DNA from: Muricea muricata
Taxonomy: Eukaryota; Cnidaria; Anthozoa; Malacalcyonacea; Plexauridae
Assembly: GCA_963855995.1 (NCBI GenBank)
Contig: OY979723.1
Location: 3,746,501 to 3,810,500, forward strand
Direction of reading: 5' to 3'
DNA length: 64,000 nucleotides
The position numbers were made by a program, and so were the translations under genes. Shown one piece after another: positions 55,584 through 64,000 of this stretch (positions are counted from its first letter, which is position 1; each line of letters starts with the position of its first letter). A model generated the notes under the pieces. That model was not told the DNA's origin and ran no database searches. It was given only the letters and a program-made list of their open reading frames with translations.

Positions 55584-56970
55584 AATTATATAAGTAACAA
55601 TTTTGCCTTAGCGTCACGAGAAAATCCATGGCGCTGTACATGTGTAATATAGTAATATGGATATTATTTGATGATTAGCAGCAAAATATAATTGCGTTGT
55701 AAATTGAATTACCACCACAATCCTGGCCAAAATTTTCGCATACAGCGCGTGCGAAAACAGTCTCAGTTACAATTTTCTACACACAAATATAAAAACCCAA
55801 TTCCACTCCTCCCCCCTTTTCAATGTTGACTGATAATCATCACTATACTAAACCCGGACAAATCAACATTTGAGAAACAACATTGTACAGGGGGGAATGG
55901 GGGGGGGGGGAATAGTGTATAATAATCTTGTCATTCGTTTTTTTGTTATGAGCTTAACTATCCACAGAATATTTGTCACAGTTAGCTATTACCACTGATC
56001 TGAAATAGACTGAACTAGCTTCTACGAAAATAACAAAAGTAAAGTTTAATTACGCATTCTAATTTATCTTCCAAGCACAACTGAATCTGCATGCTACAAT
56101 TTTTTACGTAAATATATACAGTAAGCAACAAGCGTTCCAATACACTCTGAATTTTTGACAGCCTCGTTGTTCTGACATTGATAAATGTACAGAGTTATAC
56201 ATAGGATGAATTTGCATCACTGTACATCTCAAAGTTGTCGATATGAATAATTTTACTTTTAATCATTTAGATTGCAAATTATATGTTGTTGTTGCCATTT
56301 AATGATGAATGCAATATCCATGCGTATATTTGGATGAAGTCAATGTTTGACTCATTTCAGGTCGCCTTTTGCGCCATTATACTAACCCCGTTACGCCCAT
56401 GATGTTGTACATCGCTGTTGACAATCACGTTCTATGTAGTCCTTTGTATATGATATTTTTGATATTTTTGTCTTCATCGCTCTTAATCGAGACATTTCAT
56501 TTTTGTTTGATTCATTGATCTTACTTGCATTCATAGATTTTACTTGCATAAGATGTTTATTTGAACTCGGTATTATGCTTTCAGTATAGACGATAAAGAT
56601 CATTCGCTAGAGAATTTTTCATTTACGATAATCAGCTTTTTCGCGTTGGACCGGTCGGACTATTTTATACCAGACCACATTAATCATCAATCGAAAGGCT
56701 TAAAATGAAATTTGAGATATGTTCGATTACTACGTCACTTGCAAGCATATTTATTTACTCAGCTACATGACCTCAGTTTCTCCTGTCTGCTTTGGGCAGA
56801 AAAACATTGACGAATGGCGTTTTCACAGAATAATAAATTAAGCTCGCTGATTGTAATACAGCGAACAAGACTCATGAGATAATGTCCGGAAAAAGCCAAT
56901 ATAGAAAGGGAGGGGATGGGATTATTATTGTATGCCTGTCGTCTATTCCACTTGAAATAATGCAAATAGA
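55584..56970. other. Spacer between GPCR loci
   Basis: No gene. A G-rich run lies at about 55889-55911. The region 56850-56985 resembles the upstream sequence of the receptor at 54696. Confidence 0.4.
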
Positions 56971-57002
56971 TTGAACAGGTGCATCAACGAGTATAGTTTA
57001 AA

Positions 57003-57929
57003 ATGGACACAAGTTCCATTATCAACGTGATATTTCTGTGTGTTTTGAATTCTTTGTTTATGGTTGTAGGAATGGTTCTAAACGTTGTGGTTATTGTCAG
57101 TCTATGGAAATCATCACAACTTCAAAAGAAACTGTGCTACTTTACGATTTTTGTTTTGTCCTGCTTTGATCTTGCTGTCGTGACGATCACTCACCCTATA
57201 CTTACATTATCAACAATTGAGTGGTCGATGGGAATTTATCATTAACAAATTAGAATTACACGCATACATATTCTCATTCTGTCGGGAGGATTTTCGATAT
57301 TTGCACTCTTAACTTTGAATATTGAAAGGATTTCTCGCCCTAAACTTCCCGTTTTTCCACCAAAGTGCGGTTACCAAGGAAAACTTATAATTTTTCTCGT
57401 ATTGTTGATTACTATTGAAATTGCTCTGTCACCACTGTATTACTATATTAAGGGCAAAACGTCGGCAAATATGCTCATAACTATTTTTTTTATACTCATT
57501 TGGTTAATCTTTATTTACATAAACTACAAAATATTCGTCGTCGCCAAGTCAAAGCGCAAAGACGAAAGGGCTGCTTCATCTGAAATATCAGCGTTTAGCC
57601 ACCTGGAAAGGAAGAAACGCAAGATGAATTTTAAAAATATTTCGACATGTTTATTAGCAGTTGGCTGCCTTTTTGTCTGCTCGACTCCACAGCTTATCTA
57701 CTGCATGAGGGGTTTGACGTCAAACACATCACGAAATGAGAAACATGCAATATTATTTAATATTTGGTCCAGCACGTTCGTCTGCATGAACTCAACCTTA
57801 AACTGTGTGATATTCTTCTGGAGAAACTCAATCCTGCGACGTGAAGGAATGGGCTGGAACTATTACAACGCTTTATTTCTACCGAAATACCAAAATATCA
57901 GCTTTCTTATTCCTAAGTTATACAAGTGA
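57003..57929 (+). pseudogene. Orphan GPCR, broken copy
   Basis: The ATG at 57003 opens a family N-terminus with TM1 (GMVLN) and TM2 (LSCFDLA). A TAA at 57244-57246 stands where the relatives have a sense codon just before TM3. Downstream the frame continues into TM3 (FALLTLNIER), then a shifted stretch at about 57330-57400 replaces the ERF and loop-2 sequence before frame is regained at TM4. The C-terminus beyond RREGM also differs. These breaks make a working receptor unlikely. Confidence 0.85.
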
Positions 57930-58829
57930 TAAATTTGCTCTGGCGTGATGAGATAATGGAGATGTATAGCGCAGCGTCAACATATCAATGATGTATAGTA
58001 AAACAAGCGAAAGTGGATTCATTTTGATAATTAAGATAAAGTACGATTAAGATTGATAATTTGATAAAGTACGATTTCACTGTGAATGGAATTAAGACAT
58101 GATATTACTACTGATTTTATGTAGCTTGACTAGCTTCTAGGGCTAAAAGTAAAGCTAAATTATATATTCAATGATAAATATCATTATAATTTCTTTGATT
58201 ATATATCATGTAAAAAAGTAAATTTTAAAATTACACACAAGGCCCTCTGCTGTGGAAATAATTAGGTTTGGAAAACTTGTAAACAATGTTTGTTTTGCAA
58301 AAAATATAGTATTTAAAATTAAAATTACATTTGGAAGCGATTTAAAACGTATAAGACAGTATATTCCTGGTTAAAGTTTATGTTAAGCATAAAAATAGAT
58401 TGCTAAAAAAGGTTAGATGAAAGGTTAGCGACATTTTGAAAATTTTCGTCAAATTGTGTTGGTGAATCTGTACTACATTAATTTTGTTGATGCATTTCAT
58501 CATCTATTTTTAATTTCGTGTAAAAAGTAGAACCAAAGCGGCACGGATTTGCACGGGTCCCTAAGTCCTATGCGAGGCATTCTCACGTAACAGTAAAAGT
58601 AATTATGTAAATACTAACAAGCAAAGACACACGTGCAAACACACACCGATTTACTGCGAACTTTTTAGCAAAATACTTAGAAAACAGCCAAGTGTCTTAC
58701 AGCTTGGGATAAACAGCACTGCCGGATTACATTACAGAGCAAGTCTTTTTTATTCAAACATGATCGTACTCATAGCTAGCTAGAGATTTGCCAGGCAGAA
58801 AACCAATTGTTGCGATGGATATCATGGCC
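57930..58829. other. Intergenic, no supported feature
   Basis: AT-rich. A stretch near 58370-58430 ('gttaagcataaaaatagat') loosely resembles 18700-18720; the meaning is unclear. Confidence 0.35.
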
Positions 58830-59007
58830 CGGATAAGGAGTGCATATTAATTATACACAAATTTGAATTAAACTGCATATTTTGAATCAAATCAGATTCA
58901 TCTTCAGCAGAGTTTGCAAACTCGAGCTGCTGAAGATGAATCTGTTTTGATTTGAAATATACAGTTTAATTCAAACTTGTGTATAATTAATATCCACTCC
59001 TTATTCG
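58830..59007. mobile_element. 178-bp near-perfect palindrome
   Basis: 'ggataaggagtgcatattaa' on the left pairs with 'ttaatatccactccttattc' on the right. The arms of about 85 bp pair through 'cagattcatcttcagcag'. The centre is 'tttgcaaactcga'. It is a miniature foldback element or a large hairpin; no target duplication was settled. Confidence 0.85.
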
Positions 59008-59556
59008 GAATTACATTCATTTTGTATTTGCTGAAGTTATCAGCTGGAAAAGGATATGATGGCCCAACATGTAACATGTAACCAAAGCATTTGATAATTA
59101 CTACAGGAATTCCAACTTAGACGCAAGGGCCTGCAAATTCCAAAATCTAACTTGGCAGTTGTGTCCAGGTTTTGCATATTTGAAGAAATATGGTTGTGCA
59201 AATTTGCGAGTTGTACACATAAGACCAATTTTAGATTGCGTGTTTATTAGCGATTAGAGAAACGATCGCCCACAAAATTTCATGCAAGTTTTCCTGCAAT
59301 TCTTGTTTGTTCCAGATAAGCAGGGATTTAATCAACAGGCCATGAGAGCAACAAGAAACAAAACAGAGACGTGGAAGGAATGCACGAGAAAAAGAAATTA
59401 ATGTTATTACATTTAATCTAGTTTAATTTTTCATATATTACTCTTGTAAAAAATAACAAGACCTGGACGATACGGCCCGATATATCAGGGTTATTCTCTT
59501 TACGAACATTACATACAGCTTTGCGATCATTTTATTTTAGGGATAGCGGGTTTCTA

Positions 59557-59850
59557 TCATAGGACACTAGAATCAACGTGCGTATTAACGCGCAGATTAA
59601 CAAAGCGAATGCTGAGAAAAGGATAAGCAGCAGTACAAAGTCGTGTAAGGGATTGTGAACCAGTGAAAGGAAGGCAGAAATAGACTATTTTCTTCGGAAC
59701 AGCGAGGACAGGTGGTTTTGGCTCAAAAGTTGTCAAAGAGGCGACGAACAAGTTGATCGAACATGTAGAGGGGAAACCGTTCAACTTGAATAATTTCGTA
59801 ACAACTTCGAGTTGGGCGTGAATGTTTTCATAGCCAGATTAGGGCTGGAA
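59557..59850 (-). pseudogene. Penelope-type RT connector fragment
   Basis: The minus-strand frame has LNGFPSTCSINLF, KKIVYFCLPFTGSQS and AAYPFLSIRFVNLRVN. This resembles the segment after the RT fingers and palm in Penelope-like elements of cnidarians, which precedes GIY-YIG. The ends are ragged and nothing else of the element is seen. Confidence 0.5.
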
Positions 59851-61421
59851 ATTCCGGTGAAGTAAACAACAAACTAAAGGGCGCTTGTAGACTGAAGAAA
59901 AAAAGCTGTAAAAGTTAGTGTGACGAGGCCAGTAAAAGTTGGTTTACGATAAACTGAGGAAGAAAATTTACCGTCAGAGCAAGTTATTTCGATGATTCAA
60001 GTAAAAAGAAAATGTTAGTTGTCAAGCTTTAATTTCTTTAACAATGCTTAAACTATAGGTTTTCCCGTTTCAGAACAGTTAAGTATCTCTTCTTTAACAA
60101 GAAAACCTTCATCTAGCCCAGTTATGTCAAGCCTACTCTCCCATTTAAAAACCAGCAGTCACACTGCTAACTCTTATGACTTTGAAATCCTTCCCTCTTG
60201 TTCAGACAATTGCGAATAATTGATTCACGAAAGCCTTCTGATATTAAAGTTTAAGCCCGGTCTTAATTTCCGCGCATTACTGTTTTTGTTGACCTTGTCA
60301 TTCTTCCGTCCTTGTCTGTCTATCCTGCAATGTACCTTACTGAATGTTTCTATCCTATATCTACACCGCGTAACCTTTGTATCATAACACCTTGTAAATA
60401 ATTTGGCATATATTTTCAATAATTAAGTTCACGACTTCAATAATTAAGTTGATTTAGTAGTCGTGGCAGTCCTTCCAAATATGCTAGTTCTTGCTCAGAC
60501 ATAGTAATGAGCGCATTTTGCCAAAAAGAACTCTGCTTGGTTTCGTGTGGATCTTTGCCGTTTAACCATTGACAATAGAAAACGTGCGCCTTATCCATGA
60601 ATTCGGTGCAATTTTGTCATCTCATATGTCGGTTGTCTACAGTTTGGTATAGCAGCTGTTATTCGATAATTTTAAGTCTTGTAATTAAACTAGCAACAAA
60701 TGCAACCATTTTTGGGGCATTAAAAATGCGACTGAAAAAGACGTAATGTAACATTTTACCGCTCTGAACATGGTGACATAGCTTGACAAAGTGACATAAG
60801 GTGAATGATTTTTGCGAATATTAAAAAGACTAAACATATACACTAAAAATTATCTCTTGCTGCCCTGCTAATAACTAAATATTACATGTTTGTAGTAGCT
60901 GTATGGACAATCATAATAATGTAAATTGTCATAAAAAATCCCGATCCGGGATTATTAATATTTTTCAAATAAAATTAAATTAAAATTCTCTGGGAATAGG
61001 TTTGTCCAATAAATGTGCAGCTGTGTTTGCAATAAAACCAGTCTCGTTCAGCGTCACCCCACAAACATGTCGAGCTATGCAAACATTTTCAATCTATATC
61101 ATCTATGTCTCCGTATCGATTGAATTTTGAGAAATACGCCAAAGCGTTGTCCAATTCAAGAAGAACACGAGAAACAATACGTGCAATCCATGACGTTTTC
61201 GAAGAAGTACCATGGTTTGGTACAATTAAACTACACAATTTCCGGTGTATATTCGCTTTGTTATTGATGGGTGGCAGTTCTACTTAAACGTACAAAAAAT
61301 CATATGATTGTATACATGCGTCAGGAGGTGCACTTGTCTGTATAAACGATTACGCATTCGAATGTCACATTTTTGGGAGTAACTTCAATTATAGTATCTA
61401 AACTTTAAAATACGCCTGAAA
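59851..61421. other. Intergenic region before the GPCR at 61422
   Basis: No gene is supported. The 60-codon frame at 61105-61287 has no features. AGGTGCA at about 61326 is the counterpart of the upstream word of the other receptors. Confidence 0.4.
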
Positions 61422-62324
61422 ATGGAATTAAGTTCCATGTTTAATACGGTATTTCTGTGTGTTTTAAACGCTTTGTTAATGGTTGTAGGAATCTTTCTAA
61501 ACGTTGTGGTTATTGTCAGTATGTGGACATCGATACATCTTAAAAAGAAACTATGCTACTTCACAATACTTGTACTGTCTTGCTTTGATTTAGCAGTCGT
61601 CTTCATCACTCATCCTATCCTGATATCATCAACAATTTTGTGGTCAATGGAAAAGTATGAGGCAGAATTTGAGTTCATGCGGAAACAAACGTCGATTCTT
61701 TTGGGAGGATTTTCGATGTTTGCGCTGTTAACGTTAAATATTGAACGATTCCTGGCACTCACCTGTCCATTTTCCCATCAAAGCTTGGTAACAAAAAGAA
61801 AACTTACAATTTTTCTCTCTATCTTAATTACTATTGAAGTAGCTCTGTTGCCGTTGTACTATTATTTTAAAATGAACAAAATTTTTAATATCTTCATAGC
61901 TGTGTTTCTTACGATCGCTTTGTTGATATTTATTTACATGAACTATAAAATGCTTGTAATTGCCAAGTTAAAACGTAAAGACAAAAGACTTGCTGCTTCT
62001 AAAATATTACCAACATATCATCAAGGAAAGAAGAAACTCAAGATAAATTTGAAAAATATTTCCACATGTTCTTTAGCAGTTGGCTGCTTTTTTAGCTGCT
62101 CCGTTCCACAACTTATATATTCTATATGGCGTTCAACGTCATGGGCTTCGCTAAATGACAGAAATGCTACATTATTCAGTATATGGTCCAACACATTCGT
62201 CTGTATAAACTCAACATTAAACTGTGTGATTTTTTTCTGGAGAAACTCAATACTTCGTCGTGAAGGAATCAAGGTACTAAAAAGGTTTAGGTCCACATGG
62301 TATAATGAAGCGTCGAAGAACTAG
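61422..62324 (+). CDS. Orphan rhodopsin-like GPCR, intronless
   Basis: It has 300 residues, starting MELSSMFNTVFLCVLNALL. TM1 has GIFLN, TM2 LSCFDLA, TM3 ends ERF, TM6 has CSVPQ and TM7 NSTLN followed by CVIFFWRNSILRREG. There is no TM3-top cysteine, loop 2 is very short, and the third intracellular loop is strongly basic (KLKRKDKRLAAS). The frame is intact. It is closest in sequence style to 54696 and 57003. The ligand is unknown. Confidence 0.88.
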   Translation: MELSSMFNTVFLCVLNALLMVVGIFLNVVVIVSMWTSIHLKKKLCYFTILVLSCFDLAVVFITHPILISSTILWSMEKYEAEFEFMRKQTSILLGGFSMFALLTLNIERFLALTCPFSHQSLVTKRKLTIFLSILITIEVALLPLYYYFKMNKIFNIFIAVFLTIALLIFIYMNYKMLVIAKLKRKDKRLAASKILPTYHQGKKKLKINLKNISTCSLAVGCFFSCSVPQLIYSIWRSTSWASLNDRNATLFSIWSNTFVCINSTLNCVIFFWRNSILRREGIKVLKRFRSTWYNEASKN

Positions 62325-63489
62325 ACCTTCCGATGATCAGCTCAGTTGACGTGAGGGTCTCGAAAACGAGACCTTTTACTTTCGAATACCTAAACATGTA
62401 AATGAACCTTTGTTTTCAAAAATATTTATTGCACGAGAAAGTAGAATTATACCGCACAAAGTTAATCAATGTAAGATTGCATAAGAAATAGAAGCTAATG
62501 CAACTTCCATATCAAGTTCAGATGAAAATTCACTGTGAAACTATGTCTAAACAATGTTTACAACGTAAAATTAAGATTATTTCAAAATAATGTTTTTAAT
62601 TTCTTTTACAATTAAACCTGTCAATCATTATAACACACTGAAATTGCACATGTCAAGCAAAACACGCCAATGGTGAATAGAAAACTTGCGACATTAAATT
62701 GTGCTCGCTCGTGTGTATATATGCTATGGCATAACTGCAAACACTGGGAAAGCGTAGTAAGGAAATTGTGTTGGCCTGTTATTGGAAAAAAAATGGATTT
62801 TCATTTTTTTGGGAATTTTCTCTTTTTACACTTTAGAAAATTAAACGTAAATCCATGCATCTCGGCAAAATCCAAACGTGACCATTGAAGGCCCCAAATT
62901 CATAGCATGTAAGGCCATATAGAATGTGCTGAATTAAATTGCTTGAATTATGTGCCCGTAAAATTCGAAGTTTCTAGTTACGGTTGAACTAAAACTTTAA
63001 ATTCTACGCACTTTGTGCCAACAATATGGTAATCAATTTATGTTTCGGTCACTAATATGACTCTATCCCCAAGTATCCCCAACCCATAACATTAACCCTA
63101 ATCAAACGCCTAACCCCAACCTCTTCTACCTCTGACCGTTACCTTAGTTACAATATTACTCAATGCTGTCAAGAATATAGAAAATAATGCTGACAACATA
63201 CCCCTGACAACATGAAGTGTACCGTTTTATCATAGTAGAATTTTAGTTTTTATACTTGCACACAAAGTGCATTTTTAAGTTGAATAAAGTTTCTTGATTG
63301 ATATAAATCAAACAAGACTCATGATACAATGTCTGTAAATTAGTCAATGTAGAAAGGATATTTGGGGCTTGTTGCATATTATTTGCGTTCTGTTTACGTT
63401 CAAAGATTTATAAACATGCATGTGAAATCACGTGTAAGCAAATGCATGATCAAACAGTAAGATTTAGGTTATAATAGGCATAAGTTCTC
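62325..63489. other. Spacer between GPCR loci
   Basis: No gene. 63300-63360 resembles the upstream block of the receptors at 54696 and 57003, marking the promoter side of the broken copy that follows. Confidence 0.4.
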
Positions 63490-63870
63490 TTATCAACCGA
63501 ACGTAATAATTCTTTTTCTTTTGAATACTTTGCTCATGGTTGGAGGAATAGATCTAAACGTTGTGGTTATTATCAGTTTGTGGCTTTATGCAGATCATCA
63601 CAACTTCGAAGAAACTGTGCTACTTTACAATCTTTATTTTGTCTTGTTTTTCAACCCTTGTATTACCAAACATTTTGTGGTCAATGGGAATTTATCACAA
63701 AGATATTATGATCACAGGGATACATATACTTGTTCTGCCGGGAGGATTCTCGATATTCGCTCTCCTAACGTTGAATATTGGGCGTTTTTGGCCCTAATTT
63801 GTCCATTTTACCACCAAAGCTCGATCATAAAATGAAAACTTACAATTTTTCTTGCACACTTAATAGTCAT
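63490..63870 (+). pseudogene. Orphan GPCR, truncated copy
   Basis: It has family sequence without an ATG at the expected place. TM1 is recognisable (LLMVGGIDLNVVVIISLW), then a frameshift follows. Most of TM2 is deleted and LSCFDLA is lost. TM3 remains in another frame, ending NIGRF where the relatives have NIERF. A stop follows in loop 2. Similarity ends near 63870 in TM4. It is clearly dead. Confidence 0.8.
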
Positions 63871-64000
63871 TTTGAAGCAACGAGTTATTTTAGCAGATGA
63901 CGTCATCAATGTACAATGACATTTTTTTGGACCGAAGCAACGTATATTGCACAATTTGAATCGCAAGGCCCAGCGTGACCGGCAGCTTTGCTAGGTTTAA

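Overview
The window looks like an AT-rich nuclear segment from an anthozoan-type cnidarian. The evidence is AT-rich sequence, many short exons with GT-AG introns, intronless tandem rhodopsin-like GPCR genes, modular PAN/EGF/LamG secreted-protein genes, and a dense load of MITEs, Penelope-like elements, a hAT element, a LINE and a RecQ-carrying DNA transposon. The taxonomic call is inference; no species marker is visible.

Region 1 (about 249-18002) is a roughly 9-kb tandem segmental duplication. Copy A is about 249-9232 and copy B about 9343-18002. Each copy holds one intronless 291-residue orphan GPCR (2618-3493 and 10023-10898). The two units differ by whole transposon insertions. Three of those in copy A (4813-4964, 5114-5561, 7969-8171) have perfect 8-bp target duplications, with the matching empty site still present in copy B.

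Region 2 (about 19046-51566) holds minus-strand extracellular-protein genes that I could assemble exon by exon with matching splice phases. An upstream model starts at 51566 and runs signal peptide, PAN/Apple, EGF, EGF, LamG/pentraxin-like domain. A second signal-peptide exon at 32746 starts an eight-exon, 547-residue model with two LamG/pentraxin-like domains and a cysteine-rich tail ending at 19046. The last exon of the upstream model has a phase-1 donor that fits the second exon of the downstream model. The locus may therefore be two tandem genes, or one long gene with an alternative internal first exon.

The introns of region 2 are filled with mobile DNA. They hold a Tc1-like fragment, a Penelope-like pair in exact 784-bp inverted duplication (20218-21001 and 21622-22405), a full-length hAT element with a perfect 8-bp target duplication (25250-28872), several foldback MITEs, and a 948-bp unidentified insertion. 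They also hold a 4.7-kb transposon with roughly 150-bp inverted ends carrying a cysteine-motif gene and a RecQ-like helicase gene in convergent orientation. A Penelope-like element with outward-facing hammerhead-like motifs, split by a LINE, completes the list.

Region 3 (about 54500-63900) holds four more members of the GPCR family on the plus strand: intact at 54696-55583 and 61422-62324, broken at 57003-57929 and about 63490-63870. With the duplicated pair this makes six GPCR loci on one strand, separated by the roughly 33-kb extracellular-protein locus. The receptors lack the TM3-ECL2 cysteine pair and have almost no N-terminal tail. A short AGGTGCA-containing stretch recurs upstream of most copies.
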